From Marinomonas sp. SBI8L (lineage in GTDB: Bacteria > Pseudomonadota > Gammaproteobacteria > Pseudomonadales > Marinomonadaceae), in NCBI RefSeq assembly GCF_001624705.1, contig NZ_JSEO01000007.1, positions 62,001 to 126,000 of the forward strand: a stretch of DNA of 64,000 nucleotides, in the 5' to 3' direction. Positions 1 to 8,804 of this stretch are shown piece after piece; position 1 is the stretch's first letter; the number at the start of each line of letters is the position of its first letter. The notes beneath the pieces were generated by a model. The model was not told the origin of the DNA, made no database searches, and saw nothing but the letters and a program-made list of their open reading frames with translations. The translations under genes were made by a program, and so were the position numbers.

Positions 1-1750
1 TCTTATAGCTATCGATTGGCAAAATGCCTTTAGAGTATGTGGTCTCATGGAAAGCTTCACATGCACCACGTTCTTTAGACAAGTTGTTAGACGCTTTAAG
101 TAAGTTGTACTGAATCGCTTCAAATGTTTTGTGAGTTAGCTCATTCGCACTGCCATCAGAATAACGTACGCCATTCTTAGCAAGGTAGTAAGCATAGTTG
201 ATAACACCAACACCCAATGTTCTACGTAAGTCTGTTGCTCTTTGCGCCGCAGGAACTGGGTAGTTCTGATAATCTAACAAGGAGTCTAGTGCACGTACGA
301 TTAAGTCAGATAACTCTTCTAGTTCATCTAAGCTTTCAAGAGACCCTAGGTTAAACGCAGATAGAGTACAAAGTGCGATCTCACCATTTTCGTCATAGAT
401 ATGCTCTAAAGGCTTAGTCGGTAAAGCAATCTCAAGGCATAGATTACTCTGTTTCACTGGTGCTACAGCAGGATCGAAAGGACTGTGAGTATTACAGTGG
501 TCGACGTTTTGTAGGTAAATACGGCCAGTACTTGCACGCTCAGATGCAAATAAGGTGAATAGCTCTGAGGCTTTTATTGTTTGCTTACGAATGCTGTCGT
601 CAGCTTCGTATTGAACGTATAAGCGCTCAAACTCTTCTTGGTTTGCGAAGAAAGCATCGTAAAGGCCTGGTACATCTGATGGGCTAAACAATGTAATGTT
701 GCCACCAGAAATAAGGCGTTGGTACATAAGACGGTTGAACTGAACGCCATAATCAAGGTGACGAACACGGTTTTCTTCAACACCACGGTTGTTCTTCAAT
801 ACTAATAGGCTTTCAACTTCAAGGTGCCAAATAGGATAGAAAACGGTTGCTGCACCACCGCGCACACCACCTTGAGAACAGCTCTTAACCGCTGTTTGGA
901 AGTGTTTGTAGAAAGGAATACAACCTGTGTGGAAAGCTTCACCACCACGAATTGCACTTCCTAGCGCACGAATTGCACCAGCATTCACGCCAATACCAGC
1001 ACGCTGACTGACATATTTAACAATGGCGCTAGAAGTTGCATTGATAGAATCTAGAGAGTCACCACATTCAATTAGGACACATGAGCTGAATTGACGGGTT
1101 GGTGTACGAATGCCAGCCATAATAGGCGTTGGTAGTGAAATCTTGAAATTAGATACGGCATCGTAAAAACGACGAATATAATCAAGACGAACACTCGTGT
1201 CGTAGTTTGCAAATAAGCAAGCTGCAACTAACAAGTAGATGAACTGAGGGCTTTCGTAAATATCACCTGTGACACGGTTTTGAACCAGATACTTACCTTC
1301 AAGTTGTTTCACTGCTGCGTAAGAGAAGTTCATATCACGGCTGTGATCTAGGAAGCTATTTAGCTGGTCGAACTCTTCTGCTGTATAAGCCGTTAGAATA
1401 TCAGCATCATACCGCTTTTGTTCTACTAGGTTTTGTACGTGGGCAAGTAAATGTGGCGGTTCAAATTCGCCAAATGCTTTCTTACGTAAGTGGAAGATAG
1501 CAAGGCGTGCTGCCATGTACTGATAATCAGGCGTATCTTCAGAAATCAGATCCGCAGCAGACTTTATTAGTGTTTCATGAATGTCTGTGGTTTTGATTCC
1601 TTCGAAGAATTGAATCTGTGCTTTTAGTTCAACTTGAGAAACAGAAACATTGTCTAAGCCTTCTGCAGCCCATGTTACAACCTTGTGTATTTTTTCTAGA
1701 TTAATCGACTCTGTTTCGCCGTTACGCTTAGTGACTGTCAGTGTGGTCAT
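1..1750 (-). CDS. nrdA: Ribonucleoside-diphosphate reductase class Ia, alpha subunit (5' part; C-terminus outside window)
   Basis: Large catalytic subunit of class Ia ribonucleotide reductase, which reduces NDPs to dNDPs together with the NrdB radical subunit. About 583 codons are present and the gene runs off the left edge, so the C-terminal redox cysteines are not visible. The N-terminal ATP-cone (about residues 3-92) is followed by the catalytic barrel. The active-site cysteines are in place: Cys224 (FSSCVLIECG), the thiyl-radical Cys438 in NLCLE with its Asn and Glu partners, and Cys461 in CTLSAFNLG, matching E. coli C225, C439 and C462. Two in-frame ATGs lie 6 nt apart (1756 and 1750). 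I choose 1750 because an AGG sits 7 nt upstream of it but only 1 nt from the other. nrdB is expected beyond the left edge. Regulation is probably by NrdR through the two boxes just upstream. Confidence 0.97.
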   Translation of the reverse strand, partial: MTTLTVTKRNGETESINLEKIHKVVTWAAEGLDNVSVSQVELKAQIQFFEGIKTTDIHETLIKSAADLISEDTPDYQYMAARLAIFHLRKKAFGEFEPPHLLAHVQNLVEQKRYDADILTAYTAEEFDQLNSFLDHSRDMNFSYAAVKQLEGKYLVQNRVTGDIYESPQFIYLLVAACLFANYDTSVRLDYIRRFYDAVSNFKISLPTPIMAGIRTPTRQFSSCVLIECGDSLDSINATSSAIVKYVSQRAGIGVNAGAIRALGSAIRGGEAFHTGCIPFYKHFQTAVKSCSQGGVRGGAATVFYPIWHLEVESLLVLKNNRGVEENRVRHLDYGVQFNRLMYQRLISGGNITLFSPSDVPGLYDAFFANQEEFERLYVQYEADDSIRKQTIKASELFTLFASERASTGRIYLQNVDHCNTHSPFDPAVAPVKQSNLCLEIALPTKPLEHIYDENGEIALCTLSAFNLGSLESLDELEELSDLIVRALDSLLDYQNYPVPAAQRATDLRRTLGVGVINYAYYLAKNGVRYSDGSANELTHKTFEAIQYNLLKASNNLSKERGACEAFHETTYSKGILPIDSYK

Positions 1751-1785
1751 GCCCATGCCTAAGATAAATGCTGATTTGATTTAAA

Positions 1786-1833
1786 ATACTGTATCTAGTG
1801 TCTTAATCCAATATGAAGCACTAGATATAGTAA
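1786..1833 (-). promoter_or_regulatory. Paired NrdR boxes upstream of nrdA
   Basis: Two 16-bp imperfect palindromes at 1786-1801 (core CTGTATCTAG) and 1818-1833 (core CTAGATATAG) resemble the NrdR box consensus acaCwAtATaTwGtgt. Their start-to-start distance is 32 bp, about three helical turns, which is the classic spacing for cooperative NrdR binding at nrd promoters. They lie 36-83 nt upstream of the nrdA start, where a promoter is expected. Occupancy by NrdR is inferred from the sequence only. Confidence 0.72.
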
Positions 1834-1890
1834 TTAATTTGATTTGTTGATGCAGACGATAGTGTGCATTGAGGTGAAAATCAAGCCTTG

Positions 1891-1913
1891 AAAAAGACCT
1901 GAATTTAGGTCTT
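1891..1913 (-). terminator. Intrinsic terminator for the DUF1624 gene
   Basis: On the minus strand AAGACCT and AGGTCTT form a perfect 7-bp stem around a 6-nt loop, followed by further T residues. It lies about 140 nt downstream of the 2054-2812 stop and upstream of the nrdA regulatory boxes, so it would insulate nrdA. The rest of the 1834-2053 gap is AT-rich and I see no gene in it. Confidence 0.55.
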
Positions 1914-2053
1914 GCTTAACTAATAAGTGGTTACTTACTTGAGCCGCCTTAAGTCTTCGTTAACTGCTTATTGCAACTCTTTTAAATTAAATTTTTAATT
2001 TTTTTGAGCCAATTCATGACTGATTTAAAAATATTCAACTAGTTGTTCTTTGG

Positions 2054-2812
2054 TCAAAATACCAACAGAACGAATTGGCTAAATAAGGCGACCAAAGTAT
2101 AGAGCACAAGTTGGTGGCAAAGGTAAACGGGTAGGGCATGTCTACCTAAAAAGGTAAGCAATTTACTATTTAGCGCACTAGGAAGGCGCATTTTATGAAG
2201 TTTGAAATGCCCCATTATAGGCCCGAGAAATACAACGCCAATCCAAGGGAATAGATTCACTATATCTAGAGTACGTTGAGGGAAGCCAAACTCGCCTGTG
2301 AGATAAGTATGCAAACTAAAGTTACGGACACTGTCTATACCAAAGTAGGCGGCAAGTAGGCCTATGCCTATGGCTAAACTCAACCAAGGCTTTCTAGCAA
2401 CTGGAAGCACTAGCCAGCTCGCTAAAAAGATAAAATGTAAGATGCCAAAGAAGATCCAATTTTGGGGCACAGTTAAGTAAGTCGCCAGTGAGATACCACT
2501 AGCAGCCAGGAAGAGCTTGAATTGTCGTTTGAAAATGTTCGGCCATTGGTAGCCATTTTGGCAGCTGATATAGGTCGACCAACCAACAGCTGTCATAAAT
2601 AGGGTGATAATAACGCTACGAAATCCCACCCAGAAAGGGTCTCTTAGTGAATAGTCTATATAATCAAACTCTCGTAAATCCCAGCAAAGGTGGAAGATAA
2701 TCATGAGTAAAACGGCGAGGCCTCGATATATATCAAGACTAGAACTGCGCTGAGTTGAAGTATGCTTGTTATAGCCTGTCCATGATATCCATTTGTGAGA
2801 GAGAGATTTCAT
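2054..2812 (-). CDS. DUF1624 / heparan-alpha-glucosaminide N-acetyltransferase-like membrane protein
   Basis: Predicted polytopic inner-membrane protein of 252 residues. The stretch SSLDIYRGLAVLLMIIFHLCWD (about residues 23-44), with the conserved D-x-x-R-G-x-A-V-x-x-M and F-H motif, is the signature of the DUF1624/HGSNAT_cat acyltransferase family. About seven hydrophobic segments follow, ending in HALPVYLCHQLVLY. Family members are thought to move acyl groups across membranes, but the bacterial substrates are mostly unknown and I cannot assign one here. The start at 2812 is supported by AAGG 6 nt upstream. It is transcribed alone, between the pdxH hairpin and a terminator at 1891-1913. Confidence 0.85.
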   Translation of the reverse strand: MKSLSHKWISWTGYNKHTSTQRSSSLDIYRGLAVLLMIIFHLCWDLREFDYIDYSLRDPFWVGFRSVIITLFMTAVGWSTYISCQNGYQWPNIFKRQFKLFLAASGISLATYLTVPQNWIFFGILHFIFLASWLVLPVARKPWLSLAIGIGLLAAYFGIDSVRNFSLHTYLTGEFGFPQRTLDIVNLFPWIGVVFLGPIMGHFKLHKMRLPSALNSKLLTFLGRHALPVYLCHQLVLYTLVALFSQFVLLVF

Positions 2813-2978
2813 ATCTTACCTTGGTAAACGTTTAAGGAACCTGCGAATAAGTCCTCCCGCCTCAGCGTGTGGATAAAAGCGCCTAGATTTATTATACGCA
2901 ATGGCAGAAGCCGAAAATAGAGCTGGATAGGATTTGTGATATAAGCTTTGGGGACTTGAAAGCACCAAGGTGGGAATG

Positions 2979-3010
2979 AATACTCAATACCTATTAGGAT
3001 ATTGAGTATT
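2979..3010 (-). terminator. Hairpin downstream of pdxH
   Basis: AATACTCAATA and TATTGAGTATT form a perfect 11-bp stem around a 10-nt loop that can itself pair (CCTA/TAGG). It starts 12 nt past the pdxH stop codon. No U-tract follows on the minus strand, so it may act as a 3' stabilising or Rho-independent-like hairpin rather than a textbook terminator. Confidence 0.5.
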
Positions 3011-3021
3011 ACAAATTAAGA

Positions 3022-3663
3022 TTAAGGCGCTTTACGAGACCTTACCCAATGGTCATTTGAATCGAGTGTATAACATAGGCGGTCATGCAGGCGACTTGGT
3101 CTACCTTGCCAGAACTCAATGAAATTTGCTTTTAAAACATATCCACCCCAATTTTCTGGGCAAGGTACTGTGTCTTCTTGTATTTTCTGTTCCAGATCAT
3201 GAAAACGTTTATGCAGTTCATCTCTTTCTATAGTGTGACTTTGTGGAGAGACAGATGCCGCTAACTTGCTGCCTTGAGGGCGCGAAGCAAAATAGTCTTC
3301 AGACACTTTGCGAGACACTTTTACTATCTCGCCTTCTATACGCACTTGGCGACTTAATTCAGACCAGAAAAAATTCATGCAGGCCTTATTGTTATTTGCA
3401 AGATCCTGCCCTTTATCACTGTCATAGTTAGTAAAAAAGGAGAAGCCCTGCTCATCTCTTTGCTTCAGTAGCACTATGCGAGAGTGGGGAGCACCTGTTT
3501 GGTCCACAGAGCTAAATACCATAGCGGTTGGATCATTCGGGCAAGCTTCTATAGCATCTTTTAGCCAGGCGTCAAAAAACGTCATTGGATCAAGGTTAGA
3601 CTCATCTTCTAATAAGTCTTTGAATTGGTAATCACGTCGAATAGCACTAATATCTCGGTTCAT
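3022..3663 (-). CDS. pdxH: Pyridoxine/pyridoxamine 5'-phosphate oxidase
   Basis: FMN-dependent cytosolic oxidase that makes pyridoxal 5'-phosphate from PNP or PMP. The 213-residue length is typical. Recognisable family blocks are DPMTFFDAWLKDA near the N-terminus, SRIVLLKQRDEQGFSFFTNY (about residues 61-80), the FMN-binding SRQVRIEGEI, the SRPQGSKLAASVSPQS segment, and the C-terminal EFWQGRPSRLHDR with the RLHDR motif. The gene begins 2 nt after the coq7 stop codon, so the two are probably co-transcribed. The Shine-Dalgarno sequence is weak, consistent with translational coupling. Confidence 0.97.
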   Translation of the reverse strand: MNRDISAIRRDYQFKDLLEDESNLDPMTFFDAWLKDAIEACPNDPTAMVFSSVDQTGAPHSRIVLLKQRDEQGFSFFTNYDSDKGQDLANNNKACMNFFWSELSRQVRIEGEIVKVSRKVSEDYFASRPQGSKLAASVSPQSHTIERDELHKRFHDLEQKIQEDTVPCPENWGGYVLKANFIEFWQGRPSRLHDRLCYTLDSNDHWVRSRKAP

Positions 3664-3665
3664 AA

Positions 3666-4298
3666 TTAAACTCTATAAGTCGATTTTGTCATCACTTTGG
3701 AAATTAAAGTCATGGTTTTCATTACGGTCTCAGGAAAAACTAAACCACCCGATTCTAAAGCTGCAATTTTATGTTTAGCTTCATCAATACGCATTTGGTT
3801 CAGTATCGCTTTGCTCTTTTCATCCTCATGGGGCAGAGAGTCTAGGTGCTTGTCTATATGAAGACAGACCTGCTCTTCTGTTGCAGCAACAAAACCTAAG
3901 CTTAGACGATCACTGATTAAACCTGCACCTGCTCCGATTGCAAAAGAGGCACCAAAAAATAAAGGATTGAGTAGGCTGGTATGGCTACCAAGCTCATGCA
4001 GCCTTTGCTCACACCAAACAAGGTGGTCAATTTCTTCAGCTGCGGCCTCATCCATTTCTTCTCTAACACTGGGTAACTTCGCAGTTAGGGCTTGGCCAGA
4101 ATAAAGGGCTTGAGCACAGACTTCACCAGTATGATTAATCCGCATTAGGCCAATACTATGGCGCTTGTCTTGCTCATCCATAGGTGCTTCATCCACTGTA
4201 TTTGCTGGCGAAGGACGATTGGCTTTTGCGGCATTAGGAACAAGAGTGCGTAATGCTCGGTCAAGATTTAAAATGCTGTTATCAATAAAAGACATCAT
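3666..4298 (-). CDS. coq7: Ubiquinone biosynthesis hydroxylase Coq7 (DMQ monooxygenase)
   Basis: Di-iron carboxylate monooxygenase (UbiF-replacing Coq7 family) that performs the last ring hydroxylation, at C6, in ubiquinone synthesis. The 210-residue protein carries the family's glutamates and histidines as E-x-x-H motifs: [17 protein letters not shown] (about residues 50-66), [30 protein letters not shown] and IDEAKHK. The C-terminal YRV ending is typical. It lies upstream of pdxH with a 2-nt gap. Two consecutive ATG codons open the frame. Confidence 0.96.
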   Translation of the reverse strand: MMSFIDNSILNLDRALRTLVPNAAKANRPSPANTVDEAPMDEQDKRHSIGLMRINHTGEVCAQALYSGQALTAKLPSVREEMDEAAAEEIDHLVWCEQRLHELGSHTSLLNPLFFGASFAIGAGAGLISDRLSLGFVAATEEQVCLHIDKHLDSLPHEDEKSKAILNQMRIDEAKHKIAALESGGLVFPETVMKTMTLISKVMTKSTYRV

Positions 4299-4367
4299 AA
4301 ATAAACTCTGGTAATACTCTTCTGTGTGACTTCCCTCATATCTGTAAGGAAAGGAAAATGTCTATTG

Positions 4368-4709
4368 CTAACCTGGTGGCCAAGTCAGCTTGCGTTCACC
4401 AAGTACGTGCATATGAATATGATATACGGTTTGGCCACCGTCTTGGTTGCAGTTCATCACAGTTCTAAAACCTGATTCATCCACTCCTTTAGCTTTTGCA
4501 ATCGTTTTGGCAACAAAATGCATTTTACCGATTAATGGAATATCTTCCTCGGTGAGGTCATTGAGTGTGCTGATATGCTTTTTAGGGATGACCAAAAAAT
4601 GTACTGGGGCTGCCGGCATAATATCTTCAAATGCAATGACATCATCATCTTCATAAAGCACAGTAGCAGGGATCTTTCCCGCACTGATAGAACAAAATAA
4701 GCAATCCAT
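4368..4709 (-). CDS. HIT-family purine nucleoside phosphoramidase (HinT-like)
   Basis: Small nucleotide hydrolase/transferase of the histidine-triad family, 113 residues from the start chosen here. The N-terminal MDCLFCSISAGKIPA with C-x-x-C, the mid-protein HFLVIPKKHI and the C-terminal triad HIHMHVLG are all present, and WPPG closes the protein. HinT proteins hydrolyse adenosine phosphoramidates. A frame extends 11 codons further upstream, but I choose the ATG at 4709 because GGAG lies 5 nt before it and homologues begin here. It is separated from coq7 by about 70 nt. Confidence 0.93.
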   Translation of the reverse strand: MDCLFCSISAGKIPATVLYEDDDVIAFEDIMPAAPVHFLVIPKKHISTLNDLTEEDIPLIGKMHFVAKTIAKAKGVDESGFRTVMNCNQDGGQTVYHIHMHVLGERKLTWPPG

Positions 4710-4773
4710 ATTAACTCCGTAATAGTCTGTGACTCGCTTCATTGAAGCAAGCTTTAAGCTGGTTCATCTTGAC

Positions 4774-7044
4774 TTAGAGCAGGGTTGCTTTTTGTAAGCG
4801 TAAACCTTTTGCTGTGAGTCGGGTAATGGTGTGTTTAAGCTGCTGGGGCAGCTCTAGTGTGTGTATTAGCTCATCAAAACCTAAGGTAAGAGCAAAATCT
4901 TTGGGCATTTTAACATTGTCACTTACCAGTAAGCACTGATCTTCTAATCTTAGTAGTGGTTTTATCTGGCGAACAACAAGCTGTGGTATGTAGCCATCGT
5001 GTTCAAACAATACAACCAAATTTATAACCTTCTTATCTGCTTGAGCTGGCTGTAGTGATGAGAGCTCACTGATGTTCTTAATTTGTATAATATTAATTGG
5101 CCAAGACTGTAATAAGCTTAATAGCTTTTGGCAAGCAATTGAATCATTCCCCATGATAAACAACTGACAAGCGTAAATAAGGTCATTGTCAGGTAGGCGG
5201 CTTTGAATTCGGTATCTGGCAGGAAAATGTATATTAAGGCGTCTTTGCTGTTTATCGCCCGAAATGCTCATTTTTCCATGCATGCTGCTTAGTAAAAACT
5301 CCACATAACCTAGGCCAAGATTAAGTAGATGGTCCTGTAGTTGGGTAAAGCGTCTTGGTAAAGGGGAGATGCTGATATCTAAATGACTTAGGTTGTCTCT
5401 GTTATCATCCAATTTTTTTAAGGTGATAGTTAATGCCTTATCTCCATAATGCTTTAGTTCTAACAATAATGTTAAGAGTAAATGTTGGATCTTTTTACCT
5501 TGGTCAATTTGCTCGTAGGCTTGAGTATTAGCTGTATTAATCTCAACTAAGACACCGTCTTGATCTATTTCATGGAATAAATTTAGCGTCTCATCAATTA
5601 GAGTATCAATGTCAGCAAAGTCACTTGATGTATCTTTGAGGTTGGTGTTCATTTGCCCAAGGTTATCTAACCTTTCTAGCATGTTCTCTAAATTGCGGTT
5701 CGCAAGTAAGGCGGTATCTTTGTTATCTGATGATAAGTCAGTATTGAGTTTGTCCTTTTCGTTAAAGGCTCCGCTGATAATATTGGTCTGGCGGCGCATT
5801 CTTGAGGCCAAGTCATTCACAAAGTCGAATAACTGAGAGTCATGAAAATTGCTTTTTTCAATGCGGCTGCCATTGAGTGAGTTGAGCTTTAGTAGCATGG
5901 CAACAAAGTGAATTAAGCCCTCTAATATAACCGTGACCATTAATCCCCAAATAAAGAAGGTAGGGCTAGCAAGAATGCCATACATGGTTAGTATCCAAAA
6001 ACTATGGCCAATAAAGAGCAAGAGGCGAGCGGCTAAGTAATAGCCTGAATATGGAATGTGCTTGAAGCTAGCGATAATACTTAAAATGGTTAAGCTGGTT
6101 ACTGTTGTCACCGTCGCTGTTGATAAGAGGAAGATACTAAACCTATCTGGTGCCAAGCTATAGAGTAGAGCGAGAGCGCCATTTGTTATGCCTAAGGCAA
6201 CTAAAAATTTATCAATTTTCGGTAAGGTGTTTTTACTATCAAGGTAATAACGAGAGAAAAATACCAAAGCCATCGCTGAGAAGAGTGCTGCAAAATTATA
6301 GCTTCGTATTTGAATGCCAATACTATTGGGGAAAAGCTGGATCAGGTAGCCATGTAAAGAGAGATGTAAGATAATCATCCCCGCCAGTAACATGCTGTAA
6401 AATAGATACATGGGGTTACGGGAAAAGGAAAAGAATAAAATATTTGCCGCCATTAGTAATACGATAATACCAATTAAGATTCCGGTAATTAAGGACTCAA
6501 CCTGAAAGTCACTGGCGATATCATTGAGTGGTAAAATGTCAATTTGAGCATTAATGGGTGTACTGGAAGCCAGCTTAATATACACATTAGTAATAGGTGG
6601 GTTTCGGGTAGGAAACGGTACTAAATAGTGAGGATGGTTAAGTGGTCTATTACTATAAGGGCGTAACTCCCCCAGTTCTGCAATGGGAAAAGCTATGCTT
6701 AGATGGGGCATATAGATATCGAGAATTTGCAGTCTAGGCGCTTGGACTTGAAGTGCGAGACTGTTTTGTTCAGTTAGGTGTATTGCAAGTTTGGCTCGAA
6801 TCCAAATGTTGCCTTCATTGAGGCCGAATTGCATAAAGCTTTTATTGATAGGTAAAAATTGCGAGCTATATTTCTCATTCATGAGTTGAGCGAGATTTAA
6901 TTGACCAGAAGGGTCATGTAGGTAATCACCTACTAAACCAATATCAACACGGGAATTACGGTTATCTAACAAGCTGACTTCAAATTGCGCAAATGCCTGA
7001 TTTGATAAAAACAAAAGAAATACAATGCAGAGTCGAATGATCAC
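4774..7044 (-). CDS. RetS-position 7TM-DISM sensor protein with degenerate histidine-kinase and receiver domains
   Basis: A 756-residue membrane sensor. It has a signal peptide (about 1-19), a periplasmic 7TMR-DISMED2-like beta domain (about 25-165), and seven hydrophobic helices (about 183-395). The cytoplasmic region looks like a worn hybrid kinase. A dimerisation-like segment (about 405-425, FDFVNDLASRMRRQTNIISG) has no phosphorylatable H-box histidine. The ATPase part keeps only the late LGLGY...MHGKMSIS block and lacks the N-box Asn and the DxGxG loop. The terminal receiver-like domain reads VVLFEHDG where the phospho-acceptor Asp is expected and also lacks the conserved Lys. It sits beside purD, where P. 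aeruginosa carries retS, a 7TM-DISM hybrid sensor that acts on GacS. I infer a RetS-like partner-binding role without phosphotransfer. It could also be a RetS relative with another function. Confidence 0.75.
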   Translation of the reverse strand: MIIRLCIVFLLFLSNQAFAQFEVSLLDNRNSRVDIGLVGDYLHDPSGQLNLAQLMNEKYSSQFLPINKSFMQFGLNEGNIWIRAKLAIHLTEQNSLALQVQAPRLQILDIYMPHLSIAFPIAELGELRPYSNRPLNHPHYLVPFPTRNPPITNVYIKLASSTPINAQIDILPLNDIASDFQVESLITGILIGIIVLLMAANILFFSFSRNPMYLFYSMLLAGMIILHLSLHGYLIQLFPNSIGIQIRSYNFAALFSAMALVFFSRYYLDSKNTLPKIDKFLVALGITNGALALLYSLAPDRFSIFLLSTATVTTVTSLTILSIIASFKHIPYSGYYLAARLLLFIGHSFWILTMYGILASPTFFIWGLMVTVILEGLIHFVAMLLKLNSLNGSRIEKSNFHDSQLFDFVNDLASRMRRQTNIISGAFNEKDKLNTDLSSDNKDTALLANRNLENMLERLDNLGQMNTNLKDTSSDFADIDTLIDETLNLFHEIDQDGVLVEINTANTQAYEQIDQGKKIQHLLLTLLLELKHYGDKALTITLKKLDDNRDNLSHLDISISPLPRRFTQLQDHLLNLGLGYVEFLLSSMHGKMSISGDKQQRRLNIHFPARYRIQSRLPDNDLIYACQLFIMGNDSIACQKLLSLLQSWPINIIQIKNISELSSLQPAQADKKVINLVVLFEHDGYIPQLVVRQIKPLLRLEDQCLLVSDNVKMPKDFALTLGFDELIHTLELPQQLKHTITRLTAKGLRLQKATLL

Positions 7045-7103
7045 TGTGTTAGTCCATGAACAAGAGTTGTCAAAGCCATATTATTAACTAGATAGGGGAT
7101 TAA

Positions 7104-7355
7104 ATGCTATATCCGATTTTGCTTGAGTATTATTTATATTTTTGTTTTGCCTTACTGGCGATTACTTGGTTTACCCGTGCTACAAAGCCGTCACTGAGAA
7201 CAAATTTATTATACGGGTATGGTTTGCTGTCCGCGCTAGGCTTTTTATTAGCGCTTGATTGGATGGGAGGCGTTATTTTTGGCTTGATACTATTGGAATT
7301 AGGTCGATTGTTAAGACGTTGGTTAGATAAAAAAGCTGAGCAACTTAAGAAGTAG
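7104..7355 (+). CDS. Small membrane protein of unknown function
   Basis: An 83-residue protein I do not recognise. It has two or three hydrophobic segments (about 5-22, 35-50 and 54-66) and a basic tail (RRWLDKKAEQLKK). It starts at an ATG preceded by AGGGG at 5-6 nt and is divergent from the RetS-like sensor with 59 nt between starts. It is followed at once by a strong bidirectional terminator. The good ribosome-binding site, its own terminator and the sensible membrane topology argue that it is real. A longish antisense frame across it has no such signals. A role linked to the adjacent sensor is possible but unsupported. Confidence 0.65.
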   Translation: MLYPILLEYYLYFCFALLAITWFTRATKPSLRTNLLYGYGLLSALGFLLALDWMGGVIFGLILLELGRLLRRWLDKKAEQLKK

Positions 7356-7374
7356 TAGGGTTTAGTCAAGATAT

Positions 7375-7409
7375 AAAAAAACCGTGACTTTGAGGCCACG
7401 GTTTTTTTT
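7375..7409. terminator. Bidirectional intrinsic terminator between the small membrane gene and purD
   Basis: ACCGTG and CACGGT form the core of a stem flanked by an A-run on the left and a T-run on the right, so it terminates in both directions. It serves the plus-strand gene ending at 7355 and the minus-strand purD ending at 7442. Confidence 0.9.
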
Positions 7410-7441
7410 GTGCTTAATTAAGCTATGAACACTTTTTCAAA

Positions 7442-8731
7442 CTAGTTTGATTGTTCGCGCTTAATCGCTCTGTGAGCAATGTCTGTTCTAAAGTAAACCT
7501 TGTCCCAGCTTACTTTGTTTACAACGTCATAAGCGGCAGCTTGTGCTTGTGAAACAGTATCACCTAGAGAAACTGCACATAGAACACGGCCACCATTAGT
7601 CACAACATTACCATCTTGTTGGCGTGTGCCAGCGTGGAATATTTTTTGATGGCTAGGAAGCTGTGCATCGTGACCAGAAATAGTATCACCTTTAGCGTAA
7701 GCTTCAGGGTAACCACCGGCAGCAAGTACTACGCCTACGCTGGCTCTAGGGTCCCAATCAGCAGACACTTGATCTAGTTTGCCATTGATAGCGGCTAAAC
7801 AAAGCTCAGTTAGGTTGGAACGTAAACGCATTAAAATAGGCTGTGTTTCAGGATCACCAAAACGGCAATTATATTCAAGTGTTTTTGGTGTGCCATCAGC
7901 GGCAACCATCACGCCTGCATACAAGAAACCACGGTAGCGATTGCCTTCGGCATTCATGCCTTTTACGGTTGGCATAATGACTTCGTTCATGATGCGATCA
8001 TGAATTTCAGGGGTAACAACAGGGGCTGGAGAATACGCACCCATGCCGCCAGTGTTTGGACCAAGGTCGCCATTATCACGTGCTTTATGGTCTTGGCTAG
8101 AGGCAAGAGGTAGAACCGTTTCACCATCTACCATGCAGATAAAGCTGGCTTCTTCGCCGGTTAAAAACTCTTCAATAACGACACGACTACCAGCATCGCC
8201 AAAGCTGTTGCCCTGTAGCATGTCTTCAACCGCAGCGATCGCTTCAGCTTCTGTTTGCGCTAAGATAACACCTTTACCTGCTGCTAAACCGTCGGCTTTA
8301 ACAACAATTGGTGCACCCTGTTGCTTGATATAAGCGACAGCTTCGTCAATTTGAGTAAAGTTGCCATAAGCTGCAGTCGGAATGTTGTGACGTGCTAAGA
8401 AGTCTTTGGTAAAGGCTTTTGAGCCTTCAAGCTGTGCTGCTGCCGCTGTCGGGCCAAAAATAGCCAAGCCAGCTTTTTCAAATGCATCGACTACGCCAAT
8501 AACAAGTGGTGCTTCAGGGCCAACAATCGTAAGGTCAATTTTGTTTTCTAATGCAAAAGCAACCAATGCGTCAGTGTCAGTAACACCAATGTCAATATTT
8601 TCTACTTTGTTTTCTAGTGCTGTGCCAGCGTTTCCAGGAGCAACAAACACTTTAGTGATGTCTTCTGCTTCTGCGACTTTCCAAGCCAGAGCGTGTTCGC
8701 GACCGCCATTACCAATAACTAATACTTGCAT
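7442..8731 (-). CDS. purD: Phosphoribosylamine-glycine ligase (GARS)
   Basis: ATP-grasp ligase that joins glycine to phosphoribosylamine in step 2 of purine synthesis, 429 residues, usual length. The N-terminal MQVLVIGNGGREHALAWK, the PEAPL segment (VGPEAPLVIGVVD), the ATP-binding KADGLAAGKGV, the GPNTGGMGAYSP loop and the metal-binding EYNCRFGDPETQ are intact. AAGGAG lies 7 nt upstream of the ATG. It follows purH with a 73-nt gap on the same strand, probably as one purHD transcript that ends at the terminator at 7375-7409. Confidence 0.98.
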   Translation of the reverse strand: MQVLVIGNGGREHALAWKVAEAEDITKVFVAPGNAGTALENKVENIDIGVTDTDALVAFALENKIDLTIVGPEAPLVIGVVDAFEKAGLAIFGPTAAAAQLEGSKAFTKDFLARHNIPTAAYGNFTQIDEAVAYIKQQGAPIVVKADGLAAGKGVILAQTEAEAIAAVEDMLQGNSFGDAGSRVVIEEFLTGEEASFICMVDGETVLPLASSQDHKARDNGDLGPNTGGMGAYSPAPVVTPEIHDRIMNEVIMPTVKGMNAEGNRYRGFLYAGVMVAADGTPKTLEYNCRFGDPETQPILMRLRSNLTELCLAAINGKLDQVSADWDPRASVGVVLAAGGYPEAYAKGDTISGHDAQLPSHQKIFHAGTRQQDGNVVTNGGRVLCAVSLGDTVSQAQAAAYDVVNKVSWDKVYFRTDIAHRAIKREQSN

Positions 8732-8804
8732 GGAGTTTCTCCTTGAGTTTGCAGATGGTGCTTTACACCACCTGCTATCACAATGTTAATTAATTTTGTT
8801 TGGC

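Noticed and set aside
8406-8789. Plus-strand open frame of 127 codons opposite purD
   Set aside because: It is an antisense shadow of a conserved purD region with biased composition and no start signal.
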